Assembly (NCBI GenBank): GCA_964440985.1
Contig: CAYTWE010000004.1
Span: 3,805-67,804 of the forward strand
Source: UBA1731 sp964440985
Lineage (GTDB): Bacteria; Verrucomicrobiota; Kiritimatiellia; RFP12; UBA1067
DNA: 64,000 nucleotides
Direction of reading: 5' to 3'
A program made the position numbers and the translations under genes. Positions 42,781-51,486 of the stretch are shown one piece after another; position 1 is the stretch's first letter; every line of letters starts with the position of its first letter. Below the pieces are notes generated by a model. It made no database searches. It was not told the DNA's origin and worked only from the letters and a program-made list of their open reading frames with translations.

Positions 42781-42806
42781 ATTATACATTTTTTTTTTCT
42801 ACGGTC
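42781..42806 (-). promoter_or_regulatory. Candidate phase-variable promoter with A10 spacer (SUMF1-GH operon)
   Basis: Plus-strand T10 at 42789-42798 gives, on the minus strand, GGATTGACC-GTAG-A10-TG-TATAAT. The -35 TTGACC and the perfect -10 (42781-42786) are about 16 nt apart, one short of the optimum, so a change of one A should alter promoter strength. This is the only other A/T run of ten that I see in the window. Confidence 0.6.
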
Positions 42807-42829
42807 AATCCATCTGCGAAAGCTGTCCA

Positions 42830-43894
42830 TTATTGCTCTTGACGCTTCAGGTGGCGGTCGAGAAAGACGTAGCCGGTCTCTGTTGCGGATGGCGGCGGAC
42901 GGTGTCCCTGTGCGTGATTCACGAGTTTCAGCCTTTCTGGGTTGCGTTCATATCCGGAAGCCCTGCGCATGAGCGCACCGCTTGAATCGTCATCATAGCG
43001 TCCGGCTATCAGGCAGAACGGTTTGCCGCCCGAAAGTGAGAGAAGCCCCGCATGATCCATGCCTTTGGCGCGCACTTCGTCAAGTTTTCCGCCCCAATAC
43101 CACACATCGCTCCAGTTGGACTGATCCCAGCGAATCCCGAAATCGCTTGCGACAATCACCTTTATGCGCGAATCGATGCACCCCGCATAGAAAGCCATCT
43201 TGCCGCCGAGCGAATGACCGATGATTCCGATGCGGTTGGTGTCTACACGCGCATCCTCGCAGAGCAGATCGATGAGAAGCCGCGTATCGAACGCAAGCTT
43301 TCCGATGCCGGTCCAATCCGGATGGTCTGCGAGAAGTTTTCGTCCCGCGTGTCCCCATTTCGCCCACTGGTCTTTCGGTGCATTTGCCGGGTCGTACATA
43401 AGGTGGTAGGCGTCCGCCGAAATTGTCACATAGCCGCGTTTCGCGAGATCCGACATGTACGACACGGCGGCATAGAACGTCAGGTTCGTTCCTGATGGAG
43501 CGAGCGGAGAATCTGCACTCCCGGTTCTCGGATCGAATCCAAGCGTCGCCTCCGGAAAGTAGAACGGGACAACAACCGCCGGCAACGGATATCGGTCTGC
43601 GCCGACTTTCGGCACCGCCATCATCACACGCTGTTCCGTGGATGGGCCGTTGGCCTGGCGGAACTCCTCGACGTCAAACTCTGTGAACCGGTACACGCCG
43701 ACCTTTTCCACTTTGCGCGGAAACGCCGCATACGACGGCGGCGCTTCGATGTATGCCCCCCAATCAGATGCCGACGGCATCGATGCACGCTTCACTTCAT
43801 TTGGGGATGCGCATCCCGCTGATGCTGCGCCAAACGCAAGAAGCGGTATGCATCCTATCAGCAAGGCACATCTCTTCATGAGGACATGATTCAT
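42830..43894 (-). CDS. Alpha/beta hydrolase lipoprotein, dienelactone-hydrolase-like
   Basis: The 354-residue product has a lipoprotein signal (LLAFGAASAGC). The hydrolase domain shows VVPFYFPEAT, the nucleophile IGHSLGGKMAF near residue 220, SDFGIRWDQ, and a late histidine in NHAQGHRPP. It resembles secreted acetyl-xylan or glucuronoyl-type esterases found in polysaccharide-degrading bacteria, but the substrate is not clear. Its ATG overlaps the stop of the nitrilase gene as ATGA. Confidence 0.78.
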   Translation of the reverse strand: MNHVLMKRCALLIGCIPLLAFGAASAGCASPNEVKRASMPSASDWGAYIEAPPSYAAFPRKVEKVGVYRFTEFDVEEFRQANGPSTEQRVMMAVPKVGADRYPLPAVVVPFYFPEATLGFDPRTGSADSPLAPSGTNLTFYAAVSYMSDLAKRGYVTISADAYHLMYDPANAPKDQWAKWGHAGRKLLADHPDWTGIGKLAFDTRLLIDLLCEDARVDTNRIGIIGHSLGGKMAFYAGCIDSRIKVIVASDFGIRWDQSNWSDVWYWGGKLDEVRAKGMDHAGLLSLSGGKPFCLIAGRYDDDSSGALMRRASGYERNPERLKLVNHAQGHRPPPSATETGYVFLDRHLKRQEQ

Positions 43895-44943
43895 TTGATT
43901 TCGCCGCCGCGAAGTTCAACAGAGCGGCTGTAGTAGTCGTCCCAGAGGATGAGACCGAACTCCTTAATCAGATTGTCGACCGGAACGGATGGATCGTTGG
44001 AGAGGAACGTCACGCATCCGACAGCGCCCGGATTGCGCACTTCGACCTTCTGGCCGTACTTGTCGACGGCATGTTGCAGTCCGCCCCAATTGTCATCAAG
44101 ATGGCATACACGGTAGTTGGTGTTGATGCGGAAAGTCCCCGTGCGGAAATATCCCTGCGAATGGAATATCGCCTCGCCGGACGGCCCCCATACGTCCTTG
44201 GCGAGTTCGCCAAGCGTCGCCCCGACAAAGTAGCTCTGGCAGGTGTAGGCCCATACGCGCTGCCAGAAGTCGCCGTGATAGGCGCTGGAGAAGCAGATCA
44301 CATCAGGCTTTTCGCGCCTGTATGCTTCGATCAGGTCGCGGAAGTTGAGGTCGAAGCATACGGCAAACCCAACTCGCCCGAAATCCGTATCGATCACAAC
44401 CGGACTGTCGCCCGGAACGATCGGGAGTTCCTTCCAGAGTATTTCCCCCGGCGTCGGATATGCCTTGTCGTATACGCCCACCACATCACCTTCGCGGTCT
44501 ATGAGATAGGAGGCGTTGGCAAAGCGTCCGTCCTTTCGCTGACGATAGGAGTTGAACACAAGATATGCGCTGTGTTCCTTCGCATAGCGCTGAAACTCCT
44601 TGAGCAGCAGATCGCCGCGCCGCTTCACCCAATCGAACTTGTCGGCGGGGGTTGCGCCGAGCCATGAATCCACACCCTCCGGCAGAACGATCAAATCAGG
44701 TTTGTTGGCGATCTCCTTGTCCATCCCGCCTTTCCAGTGGCGGAAACATTCTTCGACGGTGGGCTTGCGCCCTTTCGGAAGCGCGGGACGCGCCAATCCG
44801 ATGATCGATACCGTAATCTCCCGCCGGACGACCTTGACCTGCTTCTTCACCGGCACGGGATCGCACGGCGGCGGAAATACTTCATCGCAGACACCGACAT
44901 AAACAGACGCCACTGAGCAAACAGCCAAAATTATTCTTTTCAT
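43891..44943 (-). CDS. Carbon-nitrogen hydrolase (nitrilase superfamily), exported
   Basis: The 350-residue protein has a short signal peptide (MKRIILAVCSVASVYVG) and the nitrilase catalytic triad: Glu in LIVLPEGVDSW, Lys in YDKAYPTPGE and Cys in FAVCFDLNFRDLIE. The family cleaves amides and nitriles. An exported member beside an esterase lipoprotein suggests breakdown of an extracellular amide. The ATG at 44943 sits exactly 7 nt after an extended -10, so the mRNA should be leaderless; the frame continues upstream to 44997 only through promoter sequence. Confidence 0.85.
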   Translation of the reverse strand: MKRIILAVCSVASVYVGVCDEVFPPPCDPVPVKKQVKVVRREITVSIIGLARPALPKGRKPTVEECFRHWKGGMDKEIANKPDLIVLPEGVDSWLGATPADKFDWVKRRGDLLLKEFQRYAKEHSAYLVFNSYRQRKDGRFANASYLIDREGDVVGVYDKAYPTPGEILWKELPIVPGDSPVVIDTDFGRVGFAVCFDLNFRDLIEAYRREKPDVICFSSAYHGDFWQRVWAYTCQSYFVGATLGELAKDVWGPSGEAIFHSQGYFRTGTFRINTNYRVCHLDDNWGGLQHAVDKYGQKVEVRNPGAVGCVTFLSNDPSVPVDNLIKEFGLILWDDYYSRSVELRGGEIK

Positions 44944-44950
44944 GGCGGCA

Positions 44951-44956
44951 ATGATA
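44951..44956 (-). promoter_or_regulatory. Leaderless promoter of the nitrilase-esterase pair
   Basis: Reverse-strand ATATGGTATCAT is an extended -10. Seven nucleotides follow and then the ATG at 44943, so the A of ATG should be at or next to +1. Confidence 0.6.
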
Positions 44957-45429
44957 CCATATCGGCATCCTTTATCAAACCGAAATCCGATTGCCACTTG
45001 TCAAAGCAGCACGATAATCCTTGAAATCCGTGGCAAACAAACGATGTGTGGACACAACGACGCAGGGAGAGAAGCGGAGCGAGACCTTCAGGCGCATGGC
45101 CGCCCCTTCTTCATGCGCACACGCAGGACGACCTTACGGCGCGGCAGGGCGGCCAGCGAGATGGGTACGGATGCCAACCGTTGCCGCTCCTTGAGGAAGT
45201 CGCCGACCGCCTGAAGTTGGCACAAGGCGAAGGCAATCCGAAAAAGTGTACTAAAGACACTAAGAGCCAAGGTCAAGACCAACTTCAGAAGAAGCAAATG
45301 CACATTCGGAGCAACTGAATGCGACCATGGGTCATCGTGGCACAAATTCAGTCGCATATGCTCTGACAAGTGACAGCCGGAATCCAATGTCAACCACCAA
45401 TCCGCTTTTGGAGGTTCCCCAAATTTTTA

Positions 45430-45442
45430 TTGGCGGACGAGG
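45430..45442. repeat. Short dispersed repeat (TTGGCGGACGAGG)
   Basis: The same 13-mer occurs at 11198-11210. In both places it follows a C-run and a T-rich stretch and lies between genes. It may mark copies of a small intergenic element, but two copies are thin evidence. Confidence 0.3.
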
Positions 45443-45469
45443 CGTCGCGCAGGTTGCGTCATCCGGTAG

Positions 45470-45491
45470 GGCGCGACGTCCCTGTCGCGCC
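45470..45491. repeat. REP-like palindrome
   Basis: GGCGCGAC, a 6-nt loop GTCCCT and GTCGCGCC form a perfect 8-bp GC-rich stem. Its compactness and position between genes resemble repetitive extragenic palindromes. No second copy is seen in the window. Confidence 0.5.
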
Positions 45492-45698
45492 GGGTTGTAT
45501 CATGCGGGCGCGGAAGTTCGTTGCTTTCGCTGCGGTGAGTTCTGGAGTTTTGGAGTTCGGGGCGAATTGTGGAACGACCTCGCGCCTCCAAGCCTTCGAA
45601 ACTCCCGGTAGCTAAAGCGACAGCAGCACTGCGGCATCTGCCCGCAGAAGATCTCTTCGAGGGTGTGCTGTGGACGCGCTCTGTGTTCCCGTAGCCGA

Positions 45699-45724
45699 GT
45701 TTTCACTTGGCGCAACGTGAAAAC
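45699..45724. repeat. 8-bp inverted repeat
   Basis: GTTTTCAC and GTGAAAAC flank a 10-nt loop. It could be an operator, part of a small RNA, or a relic of a mobile element end. No adjacent gene is placed to use it clearly. Confidence 0.35.
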
Positions 45725-45999
45725 CGCGACATCGCCCTTTGTTTACAGCGGTTCAGAGATTTTCTTGCCCGAAAAAATGGGGGATCTCCAACCAATCCGC
45801 TTGGATTGCAATTCACCTGTCAGACACCTGACTGCTTGCGTTTGCTCTTGTATTGATTAAGAAGAAAAGCAAACGTGCGTCTTCAGAACGTCAACTTCAC
45901 AAGCGACACCCATCTGCCCTTCCGCCAGAATCAGCTTAAGCAGACGCCGACTTCTGACAGACGTAATCCAAATCGGCAAATACGCCACACAACGAATGA

Positions 46000-46089
46000 T
46001 GGCGGAGGGGGGGGGATTCGAACCCCCGGTGGACTTGCGCCCACACAACCTTTCCAAGGTTGCACCATCGACCACTCGGACACCCCTCC
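46000..46089 (-). tRNA. tRNA-Ser (anticodon GGA)
   Basis: A 90-nt class II tRNA folds fully. The acceptor is GGAGGGG against CCCCTCC with G discriminator and encoded CCA; the anticodon stem CAACC/GGTTG holds loop TTGGAAA with anticodon GGA; a long variable arm follows; and the T arm is GGGGG-TTCGAAT-CCCCC. It reads UCC and UCU codons. It has its own promoter and is separated from argS by about 100 nt. Confidence 0.97.
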
Positions 46090-46107
46090 AAACGAAAAAC
46101 GGCACAC

Positions 46108-46136
46108 ATTATACCAAAACACCCCCACCGACGCAA
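46108..46136 (-). promoter_or_regulatory. Promoter of tRNA-Ser
   Basis: Reverse-strand TTGCGT (46131-46136), a 17-nt spacer ending TGG and a perfect TATAAT (46108-46113) stand 18 nt before the mature tRNA end. It is an extended -10 promoter with a recognisable -35. Confidence 0.75.
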
Positions 46137-46187
46137 GAGCCCCGCCTGAATGGCATCATGGTGCTGTATATCTGCCGATTTCGCAGA

Positions 46188-47861
46188 TCAGATGCGCTTT
46201 GGCGCGGCGATGCCGAGCAGGTCGAGACCTTTGGCAAGCACCCTGCCGAACAGCGCACACAGCTTAAGTCTTGCGTCACGAACCTCCAGCTCGCTCTTCA
46301 GTATCGGATTCTGCTGATAGAACGACGAGTATATCTGCGCCGTCTGGAACAGGTAGTCCGCAAGAAGCGAAGGTTTGTAGTTCTCGGCCGCCTTGCGCAC
46401 GGTGTCCCCGAACTTGAGCAGCTGCAGCGCCAGAAGCTTCTCCGACTGCGATGCGACGTTGAAGCGGAACGAAGCGACATCCGGATTGCCGGCCTTCTCC
46501 ATGAGCGAACATACGCGAGCGTGTGCGTACTGCAGATATGGGCCGGAGTTGCCTTCAAGCGCAAGTGCCTTGTCCCAGTTGAAGTCGATCGCCGTTCCGG
46601 GGTCATGGCTGAGATCCGCATACTTCACCGCACCAAACCCGATCTGCTCGGCAAGCGCCTCGTCTCCGCCACGATCCTTCACGATATCGTACGCCCGGCG
46701 CGTCGCCTCGGACAGAAGATCGTCAAGCTTGATCAGGTTGCCCTCACGCGTGGATATCGCCTTACCCTGATACGACATCAGTCCGAACGGTACATGGACA
46801 AGCTTTGCCGTCATGCCCATCTTCCGGCAGATGATGAAGAACTGCTTGAAGTGAAGTATCTGGCGGTCATCCGTCACGTAGATGATCTCCGCCGGATCGT
46901 AGTCCCTGATGCGGCTCTCCACGCAAGCGATGTCCGACGTCGTGTAGTTGAATCCGCCGTCGGACTTCCTTACGATCGCAAGAGGCAACCCCTCTTCCTC
47001 GAAACGGACTACGAGTGCGCCCTCCGACTCCTCAGCAAGCCCCATCTTCACGAGCCTATCCACGACAGGCGCCATCATGTCGCGGTAGAACGATTCACCG
47101 CGCCACGTATCGAACTTGACGCCAAGCTTGGCGTACATCCTGTTGAATTCGTTGATCGAAATTTCGATGAACCTCTTCCACAGCGCCACATCATCAGGAT
47201 CCCCCTGCTGCAGCTTCACCAGTTCTTCGCGACACGCCGCCTTCCAGGCTTCGTCAGCCTTTGCGCGTGAGGATGATTCCACATAGCACTTCTCAAGCGT
47301 CGCCACGGCAAGATTGTCGCGCTCCTCCTGCGTAAGGCATTCGCGATATCCCTTGATGAGAATGCCGAACTGCGTCCCCCAGTCGCCAAGGTGGTTGTCC
47401 GCTATCACGTCATATCCGAGCGCACGGTACATCCTGTCTATCGCATTGCCGATCACCGTCGATCGGATGTGTCCGATATGCATCTGCTTCGCGGCGTTCG
47501 GCGACGAATAGTCGATCACAACCTTTCGACCGTCACCTATCTTGGCTATTCCGCAGTTGGAATCCGCCTCAAGCGCGGAAAGCGCATTTCCGAGCCAGGC
47601 AGACGTTATCGTCACGTTCAGGAACCCAGGCCCCGCAACCTCCACCTTGTATTCGTCCGAGAGGCACTCGACGACTTTCTGCGCCGCCTCACGCGGATTC
47701 CTGAATCCGGCTTTCTTCGCAATTTTGAGCGCATCGTTGCACTGATAGTCGCCGAACTTTGGATCAGTGGCGGGCACCACCTTTATCTCCGGAATGTCCG
47801 TACCCGGAAAAGCCTTTTCAAATCCCTCTTTGAGCCATTCTGTAATCGTCATGATTTGCAT
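46188..47861 (-). CDS. argS: Arginine-tRNA ligase
   Basis: The 557-residue class I synthetase has the N-terminal tRNA-binding domain, the HIGH motif in SSPNAAKQMHIGHIRST, the YVTDDRQILHF region, and a C-terminal anticodon-binding domain with YLQYAHARVCSL and a final ALFGRVLAKGLDLLGI. It charges tRNA-Arg. The ATG at 47861 is used; 47852 is an alternative three codons in. It follows def by 24 nt. Confidence 0.96.
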   Translation of the reverse strand: MQIMTITEWLKEGFEKAFPGTDIPEIKVVPATDPKFGDYQCNDALKIAKKAGFRNPREAAQKVVECLSDEYKVEVAGPGFLNVTITSAWLGNALSALEADSNCGIAKIGDGRKVVIDYSSPNAAKQMHIGHIRSTVIGNAIDRMYRALGYDVIADNHLGDWGTQFGILIKGYRECLTQEERDNLAVATLEKCYVESSSRAKADEAWKAACREELVKLQQGDPDDVALWKRFIEISINEFNRMYAKLGVKFDTWRGESFYRDMMAPVVDRLVKMGLAEESEGALVVRFEEEGLPLAIVRKSDGGFNYTTSDIACVESRIRDYDPAEIIYVTDDRQILHFKQFFIICRKMGMTAKLVHVPFGLMSYQGKAISTREGNLIKLDDLLSEATRRAYDIVKDRGGDEALAEQIGFGAVKYADLSHDPGTAIDFNWDKALALEGNSGPYLQYAHARVCSLMEKAGNPDVASFRFNVASQSEKLLALQLLKFGDTVRKAAENYKPSLLADYLFQTAQIYSSFYQQNPILKSELEVRDARLKLCALFGRVLAKGLDLLGIAAPKRI

Positions 47862-47885
47862 CTCGGCGATGTTCCGCCGTCTCCG

Positions 47886-48413
47886 TCACTTGCTGTTCTT
47901 CTTGAGTTTCTTGATTACCTTGTCGCGAGACCGCTCATCCATGTGGTCTACGTACAGTATGCCTTTCAGATGATCCGTCTCATGGCAGACGGCCCTCGCA
48001 AGAAAGCCGCGCACCGTTGCCATCTGCGGAACACCGCTGCAATCGACATACTGAACCGTAACCTCCTCCGGACGCGTAACGTCACCGCCGACGTTCGGGA
48101 GCGACAGGCACCCCTCTCGTCCCGTCTGCTCGCCGGATGTCGCCACAATCTCCGGATTGAAGAGCACAAGCGGCTGCTGCGTTCCGGCGTTGAAGAGCTT
48201 AGTCTCCTCGTCGTCCTCACAGCTCAGCGGAACATCTATCACGCAAAGCGCCTCGTCCCTGCCGACCTGCTCTGCCGCAAGTCCTACACCCTTGGCCTTG
48301 TACATGGTCTCAAGCATGTTTTCGGCAAGAGCCACAAGCTCCGGCGTCACCGCCACCTTGCGCGCCTTTACCCGCAGCTTATCACTGCCGTATTTTTCAA
48401 TTGGAAGTATCAT
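47886..48413 (-). CDS. def: Peptide deformylase
   Basis: The 175-residue metalloenzyme removes the formyl group from nascent proteins. The three motifs are GVGLAAEQVG, EGCLSLP and HETDHLKG, the last two supplying the Cys and two His metal ligands. It starts MILPIEKYG, usual for the family, with GGATGGAG upstream. It lies 53 nt after the M16 peptidase gene and ahead of argS. Confidence 0.96.
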   Translation of the reverse strand: MILPIEKYGSDKLRVKARKVAVTPELVALAENMLETMYKAKGVGLAAEQVGRDEALCVIDVPLSCEDDEETKLFNAGTQQPLVLFNPEIVATSGEQTGREGCLSLPNVGGDVTRPEEVTVQYVDCSGVPQMATVRGFLARAVCHETDHLKGILYVDHMDERSRDKVIKKLKKNSK

Positions 48414-48466
48414 GTCTCCATCCGTTAAGTAAACCTATGCCTAAATCACGCCCGGCGCCGGCAGCC

Positions 48467-51400
48467 TCACTCGGCCACGCTTTCCGTCTTCGCAAGGCTA
48501 CAGGCCTCAAGCGGCTTCTTCCCGCCGACTATGCACACTGACGGCTTCTTCGACAGTCTCTCAAGGACATCCGCGAAGCGAAGCAGATCCTCTCGCTTCG
48601 TGGACAGTATCTCAGCCCTCACCCTGTCCAAGTCCTGAGGCGTGCGCCCGGAAAGATAAAGTTCGGATGCCCTCTGCGCCTCAAGCCTCGGCGAAAGGTA
48701 CGGCTCCGTCTTTCCGATCGCCGAGACTACATACTTGTCAAAGTCGGCATTCGACTCACAGAACCTCCTGAGCGCCGCTCCTGTCTCGGCGATCTTTTCG
48801 AGCGAACGCGACGGATTGGGATCGCGGTACGTCATGTACTGCACGTCTCCATCGGGACGCACGGCAAGCCCCATGCCATAGGCTCCGCCAAGCACACGTA
48901 TCTCGTTCCACAGATAATCGAGCGACAGTATGCGAGCGGCGACAAGCTGCGAGCCGCTGTAATCCACTCCATCCGGCAGACGCGCCGCAACGCCGGCATA
49001 AGCCACCTCCGCAGGAATGGTGAAGCCCTCTCCGCCCGACACCGAAGGAAGGACGGTCTTCCATTCCGCCGCTTTCACCGCTTCGCCATCCGGCCATGCC
49101 TCGACAACCTCCGCCGCATACTCCGTCGGCATGTTGTCCGTCAGGCATACCGTAAGGCGGCTTCTCGTGAACACGCGCTTGGCGAATCCGGAAAACCGCG
49201 CAAGCATCGGCTGTTCGACCTTGGCCTTCTGCAGCCAGCGAAGCTGAGAGAGACCAGAGATGACCTCATCCATCTCGTTCTGCCGCGAAAGACGCGCCCC
49301 CGCTCTGCGCATTGCGTATTTGTTGCCCGAACTCGCAACGCTAAGCTCAACGCCCTGACGCACCTGCTTGAGCAGATCGTCAACGGCTTTCGCATCGTCG
49401 AACTTCGTGCCGAGCAGAATCTCCTTCAACACGCGGAGGGCATCGGCACGTTTCGATTCAAGAGCGGCGATCTGAACCGTAAGATACGGAGCGCCCGCCC
49501 CCTTCGCATCGTACACCGAAACACCCGCCGAGAAGCGTCCGAGGTTCGCATCCATCTCTCTCTTGAGTTCGAGAGCGCTGAAGCGTTCCGTCGCCACATC
49601 TCCAAGCAGGGATGAGAAGAACGGCATCTCGACAAGTTCGTCAGCAGCCATGTCGGCAAGCGAGAAATGCAGTTCGAGATAGAAGATGCCGTCAGCGCCT
49701 ACCTTTGGACGCAGCAGCGTCCGTCCGCCGACCGACGCAATCTCCTGCCTTATCTCCTCGCCCTTAAGCGGAATGTCCTTCACAGAAAGTGCAGGCAGCT
49801 TTGCGGTGGCTTCGGGGCTGTCCTTCGACTTCTGAAACTCCTTCAGCTTGGCGGCGGCGGACTTGACTTCAGAAATCTTCTTTTCGTCCCACCCCGCCAT
49901 GACAGCGGCAAGTTTTGCCTCAAGCGCCTTTGCGCGCTCCTCGCCAAGCGTCGAAGACGGCTCAAGCGTAAGCTCCACATGATGCGCATTGTCTATCAGC
50001 ATTTCACGAAGGTAGCGCATGAACTCACCGGAACGTATCTTCTCCCGCATTGAGCCAAAGAGTTCCCTATAGCGGAAGCCGTCCGCAGGATCGCCGCCGT
50101 ACAGCCAAGAGTCGTACGCAGCGGACATAAATGCCAGACCACGCGGATATGTTCCGGAATCCTTCTCCCGCGCAAGGAACTCGCATTTGTTCAGCACAGC
50201 CTCAAGCCGACTGCGGTCAAGGCCGTCGCGCACAAGCTTCTCCAACGTCTCGCGGACGACCTTGCGGCATTCTGACATCTTGTCTTTGGACGTGTTGCGG
50301 ATCGTCAGCATCGCCGCAATCTGCTGTACACCCTCGGCATCCAGCTCGACATCCTCACACAGCCCCCTGTCGAGAAGCGCCTTCTTGAGAGGCGCCTCAT
50401 TCGATCCGACAAGAGCATCGGAAAGCACGGCGAACGCAAGCCGCCTGTCGCGATCGTCAAACCGGCCGATGCCCCATCCATCGACGAGAATGTACTTGTC
50501 CTTGCCGTCATCGGCCACTTCGTACTTGACGGTGGCGCTTCCGGACACCGGCTTCTGGAACGGAATGTCGGCGTGTACGTCGGCACGTTCATAGTCTTTG
50601 AGAAATGAATCAAGCCGGGACAGCACGGCATCCAGATCAACCTTGCCGTCGAGGAATATGCGGGCATTGGACGGATGATAGAACCTTGCATGAAACGCCT
50701 TGTAGGCATCGAACGTCAAATCAGGTATGTGGTTTGGATCGCCGCCAGACTCCTTGGAGTAGCAGCAGTCCGGGAAGAGAAGTTTCATCGTCTCCCAAAA
50801 AGCGACGGAATCCGGATTGGAGAACACTCCCTTCATTTCCGAGTACACGACGCCGTTCATGGTGAGTTTCCCGCCGTCGTCGAACTCGTAGTGCCATCCC
50901 TCCTGATCGAGCGCCATGCGGTTTTCAATCGATAGCGGATGCAGCACGGCATCCATGTATACGTCGATGAGATTGAGGAAATCGGCGTTGTTGCGGGTGG
51001 CGACCGGATATACAGTCTTGTCCGGATACGTCATCGCGTTGAGGAACGTGGCGAGCGAACTTTTCAGCAGATCCACGAACGGCTCCTTGACAGGATATTT
51101 GCGCGACCCGCAGAGAACGGAATGCTCCATTATGTGAGCGACGCCTGTATCATCCTCCGGAACAGTCTTGAACGCGATCGCAAACGTCTTGTTGTCGTCC
51201 TCACGCTCAAGCCACACGAGATCCGCGCCGTTTTTCGCATAGGTCATCCGCCATATCCGCCCCGGCACCTCCGGAAGCTCTGAGACCGACTGTACTGTGA
51301 AGTTGTGGATGTTGTCGCCTTGTTTCATTGCGTATGATGCCGACGCGCACAGAAGTGCCGTCAATGTTGCCGTAATACCAGATTTCATGCTCACTGTCAT
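48467..51400 (-). CDS. M16C-family zinc metallopeptidase (PreP-like)
   Basis: The product is about 977 residues, the length of presequence-protease-type M16C enzymes. The inverted zinc motif reads HIMEH within GVAHIMEHSVLCGSRKYPVKEPF. These enzymes form a two-half chamber that degrades short unfolded peptides. A signal peptide seems present (GITATLTALLCASASYA), so it may act in the periplasm. The ATG at 51400 lies 10 nt after a TATAAT; an ATG at 51388 would give a 16-nt leader. No ribosome binding site is visible for either. Confidence 0.9.
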   Translation of the reverse strand: MTVSMKSGITATLTALLCASASYAMKQGDNIHNFTVQSVSELPEVPGRIWRMTYAKNGADLVWLEREDDNKTFAIAFKTVPEDDTGVAHIMEHSVLCGSRKYPVKEPFVDLLKSSLATFLNAMTYPDKTVYPVATRNNADFLNLIDVYMDAVLHPLSIENRMALDQEGWHYEFDDGGKLTMNGVVYSEMKGVFSNPDSVAFWETMKLLFPDCCYSKESGGDPNHIPDLTFDAYKAFHARFYHPSNARIFLDGKVDLDAVLSRLDSFLKDYERADVHADIPFQKPVSGSATVKYEVADDGKDKYILVDGWGIGRFDDRDRRLAFAVLSDALVGSNEAPLKKALLDRGLCEDVELDAEGVQQIAAMLTIRNTSKDKMSECRKVVRETLEKLVRDGLDRSRLEAVLNKCEFLAREKDSGTYPRGLAFMSAAYDSWLYGGDPADGFRYRELFGSMREKIRSGEFMRYLREMLIDNAHHVELTLEPSSTLGEERAKALEAKLAAVMAGWDEKKISEVKSAAAKLKEFQKSKDSPEATAKLPALSVKDIPLKGEEIRQEIASVGGRTLLRPKVGADGIFYLELHFSLADMAADELVEMPFFSSLLGDVATERFSALELKREMDANLGRFSAGVSVYDAKGAGAPYLTVQIAALESKRADALRVLKEILLGTKFDDAKAVDDLLKQVRQGVELSVASSGNKYAMRRAGARLSRQNEMDEVISGLSQLRWLQKAKVEQPMLARFSGFAKRVFTRSRLTVCLTDNMPTEYAAEVVEAWPDGEAVKAAEWKTVLPSVSGGEGFTIPAEVAYAGVAARLPDGVDYSGSQLVAARILSLDYLWNEIRVLGGAYGMGLAVRPDGDVQYMTYRDPNPSRSLEKIAETGAALRRFCESNADFDKYVVSAIGKTEPYLSPRLEAQRASELYLSGRTPQDLDRVRAEILSTKREDLLRFADVLERLSKKPSVCIVGGKKPLEACSLAKTESVAE

Positions 51401-51410
51401 GTTGTGGCGT

Positions 51411-51416
51411 ATTATA
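51411..51416 (-). promoter_or_regulatory. Extended -10 promoter of the M16 peptidase gene
   Basis: Reverse-strand TGTGTGGTATAAT directly follows the eno terminator T tract. The ATG at 51400 is 10 nt further on, implying a leader of only 3-4 nt if that start is used. Confidence 0.65.
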
Positions 51417-51420
51417 CCAC

Positions 51421-51465
51421 ACAAAAAAGGAAAACGGCGCATCCGCACCGGCGGATGCACCGTTT
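51421..51465 (-). terminator. Intrinsic terminator of eno
   Basis: A 14-bp stem with one G-U pair (AAACGGTGCATCCG against CGGATGCGCCGTTT) and a 6-nt loop is followed on the minus strand by TTCCTTTTTTG. It begins about 20 nt after the eno stop and runs straight into the M16 promoter. Confidence 0.85.
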
Positions 51466-51486
51466 CCGTTATCCGAGAAGGTCGGT

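Larger units (their letters stand above)
44957..45999. other. Gene-poor stretch with palindromes and decayed coding sequence
   Basis: No convincing gene is present in this ~1-kb interval. A minus-strand frame at 45088-45393 contains a hydrophobic stretch and then a basic tail (PRRKVVLRVRMKKGRPC) and could be the remnant of a transposase or other protein; I cannot identify it. The interval also holds a perfect 8-bp palindrome at 45470-45491, an 8-bp hairpin at 45699-45724, and a 13-mer shared with the intergenic region at 11198-11210. Plain intergenic sequence follows up to the tRNA. Confidence 0.5.

Noticed and set aside
45088..45393. Minus-strand frame considered as a transposase gene
   Set aside because: Only a short tail-like stretch is visible, with no DDE motif, terminal inverted repeats or target duplication.
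46003..46015. Long G run, at first sight another slippage tract
   Set aside because: It is the acceptor and T-stem of tRNA-Ser read from the opposite strand and is required by base pairing.
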